A DNA stretch of 61,113 bases from an uncultured Dokdonia sp. GTDB lineage: Bacteria; Bacteroidota; Bacteroidia; Flavobacteriales; Flavobacteriaceae. Numbering within the stretch: the first letter of the stretch is position 1; the number at the start of each line of letters is the position of its first letter. A model generated the notes under the pieces. The model was not told the origin of the DNA and searched no databases. It saw only the letters and a list, made by a program, of their open reading frames with translations. Shown here in pieces: positions 49,120 to 57,641 of the stretch. Made by a program: the position numbers and the translations under genes. The DNA lies in the NCBI RefSeq assembly GCF_947492815.1, contig NZ_CANLOB010000031.1:1-61113 (forward strand). The letters run 5' to 3'.

Positions 49120-51495
49120 TTAAAATTTAAAATTATACGTTACAGAAGGAATGGCTCCAAAAATTGACGTACGAACGGCTTCATTCATTCTGGTTTCTTG
49201 ATTTTGCCTAAAATTAATAGACGCTGCATTTCTTCTATTGTAGATGTTATAGATACTAAATACCCATTCAGACTGCCACCTTCTGCCTTTGTTTTTTTTA
49301 GGGGTGAACGTAGCAGATAGATCTATGCGATGAAAATCTGGTAAACGTTGTTCGTTTCTAAATCCATAGGTAGGTATTACAATTCCTTGAAATTCAAATT
49401 GCCCTACAGGAAAATTGGTAGGTTGTCCAGTTTGGTATATAAAGTTACCTCCAAAACGCCACTTATCACTAAGTTCATAATTAGCATTTACAGAAATGTC
49501 ATGCGTTTTATCATAAGGAGTATTGTACCATTGGCCAAGATTAATTCCTACTTCATTTTCATTTCTACCAGGTGTGCGTTGTTCTGACTTTGATAAAGTA
49601 TAAGCTAACCAACCTGTAAGCTTACCTTCATTTTTACGAAATAAGAATTCGAGTCCGTAGGCTCTAGCTTCACCACTTAAAATTACTTGTTCTATAGCAT
49701 CGTTTGCAATAAGATCTGCACCATCTATATAATCTATACGATTATCGATTGACTTGAAAAAAGCTTCTGTTTCTATAGTATAGGCATCTTCTTTTATGTT
49801 TTTAAAGAATCCAATAGCATATTGATCTGATAATTGTGGGTCTACAAATTGACCACTTGGTGTCCAGACATCTAATGGTGTAGGAGAACTGGTATTGGAT
49901 AGTAGATGAATGTACTGTGCTAAATAGGTGTAACTCGCTTTTATAGAAGTGTCGTCATCAAATGCATAGGACAATGCAAACCTTGGTTCTAATGTGTTAA
50001 AAGTGGCTAATTTGTCGCTACGACTAAACGAAGTATCTACACCTATAATTTCAGCACCTTGGTACAATAATAAGAAGGGATCAAACACTACGGGATTATC
50101 GTCTCTGTATACATTTACTTCGTCTTGTCCTAATCGTATAAAATTACTCCAGCGCAAACCATATTGTAGATTTAATTTATCTGTAATTTTATGCTCGACG
50201 TCTACATAGGCAGCAAATTCATTGGCAAAATTCTTTGTAAGCTGATCTTCTACAATACCTGATTCTTCACTGTTGGGTTCTATTTTTCCAGGATTAAACG
50301 AATAGTATACATTATTGATACCATAGTTGACTTGAATTTTATCATTGATATAATGTTTTAAATCATATTTGAGATTTATATTCGTAATTCCAGAATCCCA
50401 AGTAAAACCTACAAAATCTAAGTCAAGGCCATAAAAATAGTCACTGTAAATAATAGATAAATTTGAAAAAAGCTTGTCTGAAAAAAGATGCGTCCATCTA
50501 AAGTTTCCCACGGCATTTCCATAATTATTTGAAAAACTATCACTAATGCTAAAGTCATCTCTACCAAAATATCCTGATAAGTAGATGCTGTTATTGTCGT
50601 TAATTTTATAATTGAGTTTTGTATTAAGGTCAAAAAAGGAAGCCCTATTTTCTATATCAAATAGTGGAAGGAATAAATTGGCATACGAAGAACGTCCGCC
50701 TACAAGAAAAGCCCCTTTCTCTTTTTTAATAGGGCCTTCCAGAAGTAATCTGCTAGAGATAAGCCCTATTCCTCCATTGGCTTTAAATTGCTTGCTGTTT
50801 CCTTCTTTTTGATAGATGTCTAGTACTGATGAAACTCTTCCTCCAAATCTCGCTGGAATTCCTCCTTTGTATAATTTTAAATCTTTAATGGCATCTGGAT
50901 TAAATACAGAGAACAATCCAAATAAATGTGAAGAGTTAAAAATAATAGCTTCATCTAATAGTATTAAATTTTGATCTGCTGCACCACCACGTACATTAAA
51001 ACCTGAGGCTGCTTCTCCAGCACTTGTAACACCAGGCAATAAAAGGATGGATTTTATAACATCAGCTTCTCCTAATACAACAGGGATACGTTTAATGGTT
51101 TCTGCAGATAGAGAATTGACGCTCATTTGCGGTTTTCTAATGTTTACGCGCTCTACTTTCTCTTCAATCACTACTTCATCCAGAGATTCTGTAGCTAGTG
51201 TAAGTTGAATGTCTTTTCGAATATCTTTATCGAATACGATAGTCTCTACGATATCTTTATATCCTAAGTAGCTTATAATAATTTGATAAGTTCCTTTGGG
51301 TAGCGTAATAGAATAAAAGCCGTATGAATTTGTAACAGCACCATTAGAAAGTTCTGGAAATAAAACATTTACCCCTATGAGGGTTTCATTACTTGAACTA
51401 TCAGATATAGTACCACTAAGCGTGAATTTTTCTTGGCAAAGAGAAGTACTTATTCCTACAAAGAATATAAAAATAAGGAGTATGCTTTTTTTCAT
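49120..51495 (-). CDS. TonB-dependent receptor with carboxypeptidase-D regulatory-like domain
   Basis: 791 residues from the ATG at 51495 (MKKSILLIFIFFVGISTSLCQ, signal peptide); 11 further upstream codons are open but not needed. An N-terminal CarboxypepD_reg-like beta-sandwich (about 25-100; GTISDSSSNETLIGVNVLFPELSNGAVTNSYGFYSITLPKGTY), a plug domain (about 120-220; LLPGVTSAGEAASGFNVRGGAADQNLILLDEA) and a 22-strand type barrel follow. It imports a substrate across the outer membrane using TonB energy. The partner is the DUF4249 lipoprotein; the substrate is unknown. Confidence 0.94.
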   Translation of the reverse strand: MKKSILLIFIFFVGISTSLCQEKFTLSGTISDSSSNETLIGVNVLFPELSNGAVTNSYGFYSITLPKGTYQIIISYLGYKDIVETIVFDKDIRKDIQLTLATESLDEVVIEEKVERVNIRKPQMSVNSLSAETIKRIPVVLGEADVIKSILLLPGVTSAGEAASGFNVRGGAADQNLILLDEAIIFNSSHLFGLFSVFNPDAIKDLKLYKGGIPARFGGRVSSVLDIYQKEGNSKQFKANGGIGLISSRLLLEGPIKKEKGAFLVGGRSSYANLFLPLFDIENRASFFDLNTKLNYKINDNNSIYLSGYFGRDDFSISDSFSNNYGNAVGNFRWTHLFSDKLFSNLSIIYSDYFYGLDLDFVGFTWDSGITNINLKYDLKHYINDKIQVNYGINNVYYSFNPGKIEPNSEESGIVEDQLTKNFANEFAAYVDVEHKITDKLNLQYGLRWSNFIRLGQDEVNVYRDDNPVVFDPFLLLYQGAEIIGVDTSFSRSDKLATFNTLEPRFALSYAFDDDTSIKASYTYLAQYIHLLSNTSSPTPLDVWTPSGQFVDPQLSDQYAIGFFKNIKEDAYTIETEAFFKSIDNRIDYIDGADLIANDAIEQVILSGEARAYGLEFLFRKNEGKLTGWLAYTLSKSEQRTPGRNENEVGINLGQWYNTPYDKTHDISVNANYELSDKWRFGGNFIYQTGQPTNFPVGQFEFQGIVIPTYGFRNEQRLPDFHRIDLSATFTPKKNKGRRWQSEWVFSIYNIYNRRNAASINFRQNQETRMNEAVRTSIFGAIPSVTYNFKF

Positions 51496-51634
51496 AAAAA
51501 AAAGGATTTGAAGTAAATCTAATATCAATTTCTGAAAAGCTATGTTAAAAAAGCGAAAACCTTATTTTAGGTAAGAATTTTTGAGTTTTTCGTTGTGTTT
51601 CTATTGAATCTCTATAAATATAATAACATTATGG

Positions 51635-52381
51635 TTAGTATTTAACTTCACAGATACATCTAAAACCAGTATAATCATTTGGGAATGTAGTAGGAGTTTT
51701 ATTTCTCCAATTTGATCCAAATGTAATAGAATCTGTTGTGTATTCAGAAACATTGAAAAATGTAAAATGTCTAAACTTTATATCTCTGACATCTAATTCT
51801 AAAGGAGATTTTTCCTTTGTGATACTAAACTTTCTTTTTTCTTCAAAAAATAATGTTGCTTGTTTTAACTCTTCTTGAGTGGGAAGTCTATATGTTATTT
51901 CTTTTGGGTATTTATTTCTCTTTTTTTTAGTCTTTGATCTGCCATATAAATACATTACGATATCTGTTCTCCATAAACAAAACATTTCTGCTTGTTCTTT
52001 TGTGATTTGTAGAACTGGGTATTGTGAATAATCAGGAGTCCATAAATATTTTAAAGAAGCTGTTATTGTATTATCAATCATCGCATCTTTAGTAATAGAC
52101 ATTTCTAAGAATAGTGGTTTTGCTGAAGAGGATATCGCTTGGGCTGAATGTTTAATTTCTTGTCTATTGAATTTAGGAGCAGTTTTAAATTCTTCATGCT
52201 TCTCTAAAGTCCAAAATGATTGTAGTGTATGTAGAAATTCCAGATACATAACATTAGTCACAGGTGTTTGATCTATATATAAACTATCGTTTATTTTAAG
52301 AGTGCCAGGCGGGATGTGTTTACGCTGACTATAGATGTTACTAGTCAGTAAAATAAATACATATATTATAAAAATACGCAT
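51635..52381 (-). CDS. Secreted FGE/SUMF1-like protein
   Basis: 248 residues with a signal peptide (cleaved near NIYSQ, residue 19). Formylglycine-generating enzyme-like blocks: IPPGTLKINDSLYIDQTPVTNVMYLEFL, YPVLQITKEQAEMFCLWRTD, TYRLPTQEE, FFNVSEYTTDS and the final NDYTGFRCICEV. The fold is used both by sulfatase-maturing enzymes and by non-enzymatic proteins such as GldK-type gliding factors, so catalysis is not assured; the active-site Cys pair cannot be assigned with confidence. Confidence 0.75.
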   Translation of the reverse strand: MRIFIIYVFILLTSNIYSQRKHIPPGTLKINDSLYIDQTPVTNVMYLEFLHTLQSFWTLEKHEEFKTAPKFNRQEIKHSAQAISSSAKPLFLEMSITKDAMIDNTITASLKYLWTPDYSQYPVLQITKEQAEMFCLWRTDIVMYLYGRSKTKKKRNKYPKEITYRLPTQEELKQATLFFEEKRKFSITKEKSPLELDVRDIKFRHFTFFNVSEYTTDSITFGSNWRNKTPTTFPNDYTGFRCICEVKY

Positions 52382-52463
52382 ATTAATATTTTAAAGTATT
52401 ACAATATAAACAAAGAATTCTTGGTAAGAGACTGGTTCTGTCTTAATGGATTGTTCCAGAGTA

Positions 52464-52479
52464 TGCTTTCGCGAAAGCG
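52464..52479. repeat. Dispersed palindrome (intergenic, next to a LytTR operator)
   Basis: TGCTTTCGCGAAAGCG, core 52467-52476, ending 2 bp before the 37-bp operator-like block. Confidence 0.82.
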
Positions 52480-52481
52480 GT

Positions 52482-52518
52482 CAAATTCTCACTCAAATCC
52501 ATCAAATTCTCATTGACA
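52482..52518 (+). promoter_or_regulatory. Candidate LytTR operator upstream of the histidine kinase gene
   Basis: Contains TCAAATTCTCA twice with starts at 52481 and 52502, 21 bp apart (two helical turns), with a third TCAAAT at 52493. A matching 37-bp block lies at 55296-55332. A -7-like box TACATTCG starts 25 bp after its end (52543-52550). LytTR regulators typically bind such direct repeats. Confidence 0.65.
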
Positions 52519-52568
52519 GATCATTAATACAATACTAAATAGTACATTCGTTTAGCAAGCCATCATAC

Positions 52569-54530
52569 ATGAAATTAAAACTACTTCTATATATAGTATT
52601 CTTTTTACCTATAAGTGCATTTAGTCAAACAGCAGTATTAGATAGTTTAAAAGGGCAATTAGAAACAACTACCGATACATCTGAAAAGGTACGTTTATAC
52701 AACGAAATTTCTAATGAATTAAAATATAGTGATCCTAATCAAATGCTTGAGTATGGGACCAAAGCATTAGCGATTTCTCAGAATACTTCAAATATGTTTG
52801 GAGAAGGAAATGCATATTTAAATATAGGAACGGCTTATATTATTTTGGGAGATTACGAAAAAGCCTTGGATCACTTTGTATGGGCAAAAACTATTTTTGA
52901 AGGCATAGATGCTACGGAGTCTTTAGGTAAGTTGGTTGATCAAGGAGTGGCGAGAACCTATGGGAGTATGGGAATTGTTTTTTCAGAACAGAGTAATTAT
53001 GCAAAGGCATTAGAGTATTATTTGAAATCTGCATCCATTTACGAGACATTAAAAGATGAAAGTCAGAGTTCAAAGATTTATAATAATATAGGAGTTGCTT
53101 ATCAGTCACAGTATTTGGATGAAAAGGCTTTAACTTATTTTTTGAAATCATTGGTGCTTCAAGAAAAAACACAGAATCCTAATATTGGTATTACACAAAC
53201 TAATATTGCAAATATCTATTTTAAACAAAAAGAGTTAGATAAGGCTTTTGCATTTTATACAGAAGCAAAAAAGAGTATTGATATATATCCAAATCCTAGA
53301 GCATTAGGTGAGTGGTATAATAATATTGGAGCCTATTATGATTCTAGAGGTTATAATGACTTAGCGATAGAAAATTGGCAAAAAGCTATTGTGGCTTTTG
53401 AGAGTTTGAATGATAAATTTGGACTGGCAGATACCTATCTTTATTTAGGCCGGTTTTATTTAAAAGGTCGTGAGGAAACAAAAGCTTTAGCGATGGCAAC
53501 AAATGCATTGCGCCTTTCTAAAGAGATTACTGTTTTAGAACAACAGTTAAATGCAGAGAAACTACTAAGTGATATCTATGAAAACAATGGGAAGACTACA
53601 TTAGCATTAACGCATTATAAAGCATACGCAGCTATTAAAGATAGTTTGTTAAGAGAAAATGATATTCGGAAATCTGTAGAGGCTTCTATGAGTTATGAGT
53701 TTGAAAAGAAGGAACTCATTCAGAAAGAAGAAAATAAAAAGAGAGAATTGCTTTTAAAAGAAGAGGCAAAAAGCTCGAGAATGAAATTAATCTTTGGAGT
53801 ATTAATTGGCCTATTATTAGTAGGAATAGGTTTCTTGATTTATAATAGAAATCACCTTAAAAAGACATTGACACTTCAAAAAGAACTGGCTGAATATGAG
53901 CAAAAAGCATTGCATTTACAAATGAATCCTCATTTTGTGTTTAATTGTTTAGGTTCTATTTCAAGCTTTATTGTTCAGAATGGCACGGACTCGGCTATCA
54001 AATATTTATCTAAGTTTTCTAAATTGATGCGATTAACATTAGAATACTCTAAAGAATCTCTTATTCCTATTGATAAAGAAATAGAAAGTTTAGAAAATTA
54101 TTTGCAATTAGAACAACTGCGCTTTAATGACAAGTTTAGTTTTTCAATAGTAAAGAGTAATGATATAGAAGATGATGTTGCATTACCTCCTTTACTGATA
54201 CAGCCATTTATAGAAAATGCAATTATACATGGTGTAATTCCTAAGAAAGATAAAGGAGCCATTACGATAGATTTTTCTTTACAAGATCAATCATTGATTT
54301 GTGTTATTTTAGATGATGGTATTGGTATTAATACCTCAAAGCTTAATAAAGAAAACTCTGTGTTAGCTCATAAATCTATGGCATTGGATATTATTAGAAA
54401 ACGTTTAGAGATGATTACAGCTTCTACATCAAAAAAAGCAACCATAGCGATAGAAGAGTTAGGAGATAATACAAAATCTAAAGGAACGAAGGTGACATTA
54501 CAGCTTCCCTTACGATATGTAAATGAATAA
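52569..54530 (+). CDS. LytS-type sensor histidine kinase with TPR sensor region
   Basis: 653 residues: signal peptide (1-20), a periplasmic TPR array (about 60-370; GNAYLNIGTAYIILGDYEKALDHF, GSMGIVFSEQSNYAKALEYYLKSASIYE), a coiled coil, one membrane helix (about 405-425), then a His_kinase domain with phospho-acceptor His455 (LQMNPHFVFN) and a HATPase domain (Asn550 in PFIENAIIHG; DDGIGI). It is the LytS/YpdA-type kinase. The response regulator gene begins 3 bp after its stop. Confidence 0.93.
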   Translation: MKLKLLLYIVFFLPISAFSQTAVLDSLKGQLETTTDTSEKVRLYNEISNELKYSDPNQMLEYGTKALAISQNTSNMFGEGNAYLNIGTAYIILGDYEKALDHFVWAKTIFEGIDATESLGKLVDQGVARTYGSMGIVFSEQSNYAKALEYYLKSASIYETLKDESQSSKIYNNIGVAYQSQYLDEKALTYFLKSLVLQEKTQNPNIGITQTNIANIYFKQKELDKAFAFYTEAKKSIDIYPNPRALGEWYNNIGAYYDSRGYNDLAIENWQKAIVAFESLNDKFGLADTYLYLGRFYLKGREETKALAMATNALRLSKEITVLEQQLNAEKLLSDIYENNGKTTLALTHYKAYAAIKDSLLRENDIRKSVEASMSYEFEKKELIQKEENKKRELLLKEEAKSSRMKLIFGVLIGLLLVGIGFLIYNRNHLKKTLTLQKELAEYEQKALHLQMNPHFVFNCLGSISSFIVQNGTDSAIKYLSKFSKLMRLTLEYSKESLIPIDKEIESLENYLQLEQLRFNDKFSFSIVKSNDIEDDVALPPLLIQPFIENAIIHGVIPKKDKGAITIDFSLQDQSLICVILDDGIGINTSKLNKENSVLAHKSMALDIIRKRLEMITASTSKKATIAIEELGDNTKSKGTKVTLQLPLRYVNE

Positions 54531-54533
54531 TAT

Positions 54534-55295
54534 ATGATAAAAGCTATTTTAATAGATGATGATAAGAACCTTCGAGAGGGGATGAAGGGATTGCTAGCTC
54601 GTTTTGCTCCTACTATTAAAATAATAGGAGAAGCAGATAGTGTAACCACAGGTATTGAAGTGATGGATACGCTGGAGCCACAAGTGGTATTCTTAGATAT
54701 TCAACTTACTGATGGTACTGGTTTTGATATTTTAGAAAAATTGACAGAACGTAATAAAACAATTACATCAAATGTAGTTTTCATTACAGCGCATGAGCAA
54801 TACGCAATTAAAGCGTTTCGATTCAGTGCCTTAGATTTTTTACTAAAACCCGTAGATCCTGAAGAATTACAAAAAGTCATTGAGAAAATAGAAGCAGTCT
54901 TAGAAAAGAAAAATGATTATTCACATATAGATCTATTGCTTGAGAATATTAGAAAGAACGTAGATAATTTTAAGCGAATAGCGTTATCTACGTCAGATGG
55001 AATTCATCTATTCGATATCAGTGATATTATACGTTGTGAAAGCGCTGATAATTACACAAAGTTTTACATAAGAAATAACAAGCCTATTCTTATCTCTAAG
55101 ACATTAAAAGAATACGAAGAGCTACTGAAAGAACATAACTTTGAACGTATTCATCAGTCGCATCTTATAAATTTGAGTTATTTAAAATCCTATATAAAGA
55201 AAGATGGAGGATATGTAGTTATGACGGATGAAAGTCGTTTGCCTATTTCCCAAAGAAAAAGAGAAAGATTACAAGAAGTTTTAAAGTCTATGTAA
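54534..55295 (+). CDS. LytTR-family response regulator
   Basis: 253 residues. Receiver domain with phospho-acceptor Asp55 (VVFLDIQLTDG), acidic Asp8/Asp9/Asp10 and Lys in FLLKPVDPEEL. The C-terminal LytTR DNA-binding domain is about 145-252 (DISDIIRCESADNYTKFYIRNNKPILISKTLKEYEELL... HQSHLINLSYLKSYIKKDGGYVVMTDESRLPISQRKRERL). It is coupled to the kinase gene and probably controls both its own operon and the next gene, via the shared 37-bp element. Confidence 0.95.
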   Translation: MIKAILIDDDKNLREGMKGLLARFAPTIKIIGEADSVTTGIEVMDTLEPQVVFLDIQLTDGTGFDILEKLTERNKTITSNVVFITAHEQYAIKAFRFSALDFLLKPVDPEELQKVIEKIEAVLEKKNDYSHIDLLLENIRKNVDNFKRIALSTSDGIHLFDISDIIRCESADNYTKFYIRNNKPILISKTLKEYEELLKEHNFERIHQSHLINLSYLKSYIKKDGGYVVMTDESRLPISQRKRERLQEVLKSM

Positions 55296-55332
55296 CGAAT
55301 TCTAATTCGAATCCATCACTTACTCATTGACA
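55296..55332 (+). promoter_or_regulatory. Candidate LytTR operator upstream of the secreted-protein gene
   Basis: Gapless hand alignment with 52482-52518: 30 of 37 positions identical, including AATCCATCA and CTCATTGACA. It begins directly after the response regulator stop (TAA 55293-55295). A -7-like box TAAGTTTA starts 25 bp after its end (55357-55364), the same spacing as at the kinase promoter. Confidence 0.65.
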
Positions 55333-55381
55333 CCTTAAAATGTGATAAATCAATAGTAAGTTTATTTAAAATTACAACACG

Positions 55382-57436
55382 ATGAAAAAAATTACACTCT
55401 TAGTACTGTTTATTACTAGTATGGCTAGTGCGCAAATAGTAAATATCCCTGACGCTAATTTTAGAAATAGATTAATTACTCTTGGAGTTGATATAAATTC
55501 TGATGGACAAATTCAAGTTTCTGAAGCAACAGCGGTAACAGGTACACTTGATGTGTCAGGTAATAATATTTCAGATCTAACAGGAATAGAGGCGTTTGTA
55601 AATATTACAGTACTCAATAGTAATCAAAATATGTTAACATCACTAGATGTATCTTCAAATACAGCATTACTAGAGTTGAGGTGTGTTCAGAACCAAATAA
55701 CTACGTTAAATGTGTCTGCAAATTTAAACTTGCAAATACTAGAAGCTTGGGGAAATCCTCTTGATGATATAGATCTTGTTAATTGTCCTTCATTAGTAAG
55801 GCTTGGGTTGTCGGGTACAAACCTTGTAACATTGGATTGTAATAATAATACAAATCTAATAGAGTTGTTTATAGCCGGTAATCAATTCTTAGAAACTGTT
55901 TTTATAAAGAATGGTAGTGATGAAAGTAGTGGTAATATAGATGGTGGAAGTTGGCAGGAAAATTGGGATTTTGGTAATAATCCTAATTTACTATATGTAT
56001 GTGCAGATGATGATCAGGTACTAGAGATCCAAGGGTTTGCAGGTACAAATTATGTAGTAAACTCGTATTGTAGCTTTGAACCGGGAGGTGATTACAATAC
56101 TATAACCGGAATAGCGCAATTAGATATTAATGATGATGGATGCGATACAGGAGATGCTGTTATTCCATTCATGAGTTTTAATGTGGGATTAGATCCTGAT
56201 CCTGCAGATGGTTCTGTATATACTGGGACAACTGGGGCATATAATTTATATGTAGGAGAAACGGGAACCTATTCCATAACTGCAAATTTAGAAAACCCTT
56301 CTTACTACACGGTGAGTCCATCACCTGCAAGTGTGTCAATTCCTGTAATAAATAACAGTATTATAGTGCAAGATTTTTGTGTGACTGCAAATGGAGTCGT
56401 GGCAGATGCAGAAGTGGTTATAGCACCTATCTTCCCTTCAAGGCCTGGGTTTGATGCAACCTACCAATTGGTATACAAGAATAAAGGAAACGAAACCTTA
56501 TCTGGAACGGTAAACTTCGAATATGATGATACGGTACTAGATTTTATTTCTGCGTCTACTATGCCGGATACTCAAAGCACAGGAGTACTCTCATTTGATT
56601 TTGATGGTTTACTACCTTTTGAAAGTAGATTTGTAGATATTATAGTAAATGTAAATGACCCAACAGAAACACCACCTGTAAATATTGATGATGTTTTAGA
56701 TTTTACAGCTGAGATTGCCATAGATCAAACAGAAGAAACTCCAGATGATAATACCTTTGATTATACTGAGATTGTAATCGGATCTTTTGACCCTAATGAT
56801 ATTACGTGTTTGCAAGGTGATATAGCACCTTCTACACTTATAGGAGATTACCTGCACTATGTTATAAATTTTGAAAATACTGGGAATGCACCAGCAGAAA
56901 ATGTAGTAGTAACGACTCAAATTGACCCTACAGATTTTGATGTAAATACCCTGCAAATTTTAAATGCTTCGCACGAAATGTCACTTAGTGTTACTGGTGA
57001 TTTTGTAGAATTTGTGTTTGAAGATGTCAATCTCTCTTCAGGCGGCCATGGAAATATCTTAATGAAAATCAGAACAAATATAGATTTAGTAACAACGGAT
57101 TTTGTAGCAGCTGACGCAGCTATATATTTTGATTTTAATTTCCCAATTACAACAAATACTGCTAGTACAACTTTTGAAACCTTATCTGTAGATGAGTTTT
57201 CAACAACACAACAAGTACTATTATATCCAAATCCAAGTGATGCAGTTCTTACTATAGAGACTACATCAAATATGAAAACTATACACGTATATGATATGCA
57301 AGGACGATCTATACTCTCAACAGAAGTGAGTGGTCAGACAACAGCAATAGATATTTCTACATTTGCAAATGGAGTATATTTTGTCACCGTTAAGACTGAT
57401 ATTGGAGAAATTACCAAAAGAGTTTTAAAGAGATAA
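55382..57436 (+). CDS. T9SS-exported leucine-rich repeat protein
   Basis: 684 residues. Signal peptide (1-18), then a calcium/EF-like start (DINSDGQIQVSEA) and irregular leucine-rich repeats (about 50-190; LDVSGNNISDLTGIEAF, LTSLDVSSNTALLELRC), followed by beta-sandwich modules (about 230-590; FDPNDITCLQGD, HYVINFENTGNAPAENVVV) typical of large adhesins in this phylum, and a T9SS type A sorting domain (about 605-684; LYPNPSDAVLTIETTS). Surface adhesion or sensing of a polymer is plausible. Adjacent to and probably regulated by the LytTR system. Confidence 0.86.
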   Translation: MKKITLLVLFITSMASAQIVNIPDANFRNRLITLGVDINSDGQIQVSEATAVTGTLDVSGNNISDLTGIEAFVNITVLNSNQNMLTSLDVSSNTALLELRCVQNQITTLNVSANLNLQILEAWGNPLDDIDLVNCPSLVRLGLSGTNLVTLDCNNNTNLIELFIAGNQFLETVFIKNGSDESSGNIDGGSWQENWDFGNNPNLLYVCADDDQVLEIQGFAGTNYVVNSYCSFEPGGDYNTITGIAQLDINDDGCDTGDAVIPFMSFNVGLDPDPADGSVYTGTTGAYNLYVGETGTYSITANLENPSYYTVSPSPASVSIPVINNSIIVQDFCVTANGVVADAEVVIAPIFPSRPGFDATYQLVYKNKGNETLSGTVNFEYDDTVLDFISASTMPDTQSTGVLSFDFDGLLPFESRFVDIIVNVNDPTETPPVNIDDVLDFTAEIAIDQTEETPDDNTFDYTEIVIGSFDPNDITCLQGDIAPSTLIGDYLHYVINFENTGNAPAENVVVTTQIDPTDFDVNTLQILNASHEMSLSVTGDFVEFVFEDVNLSSGGHGNILMKIRTNIDLVTTDFVAADAAIYFDFNFPITTNTASTTFETLSVDEFSTTQQVLLYPNPSDAVLTIETTSNMKTIHVYDMQGRSILSTEVSGQTTAIDISTFANGVYFVTVKTDIGEITKRVLKR

Positions 57437-57465
57437 TAATTTTTTAGTAGGTTAGGTTTACATGT

Positions 57466-57499
57466 AAAAAACGAGTGCTGATTTGGCACTCGTTTTTTT
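57466..57499 (+). terminator. Intrinsic terminator
   Basis: AACGAGTGC (57470-57478) and GCACTCGTT (57486-57494) with T-run; ends the leucine-rich protein transcript. Confidence 0.88.
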
Positions 57500-57559
57500 A
57501 TTAGTGAAACACTATTTTACAAAGTCTGTAAGATGCATGAAAAATAGATAGTTAAACTA

Positions 57560-57580
57560 ATCCCGCTTTTTCAGCGGGAT
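57560..57580. terminator. Possible hairpin near the isocitrate dehydrogenase gene end
   Basis: ATCCCGCT (57560-57567) and AGCGGGAT (57573-57580), loop TTTTC. No T-run follows on either strand, so it may be only a stem-loop at the 3' end of the icd transcript. Confidence 0.4.
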
Positions 57581-57621
57581 CTTGGTTTAATACCTTTTTA
57601 ATAAGTATGAATGTGACTTTA

Positions 57622-57641
57622 TACGCTTTCGCGAAAGCGTA
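57622..57641. repeat. Dispersed palindrome, 20-bp copy (intergenic)
   Basis: TACGCTTTCGCGAAAGCGTA, core 57627-57636, abutting the stop codon of the isocitrate dehydrogenase gene (57642). Confidence 0.88.

Noticed and set aside
52569..54530. Hybrid sensor kinase or one-component regulator
   Set aside because: No receiver or HTH domain is found; it is a LytS-type kinase with a separate regulator gene downstream.
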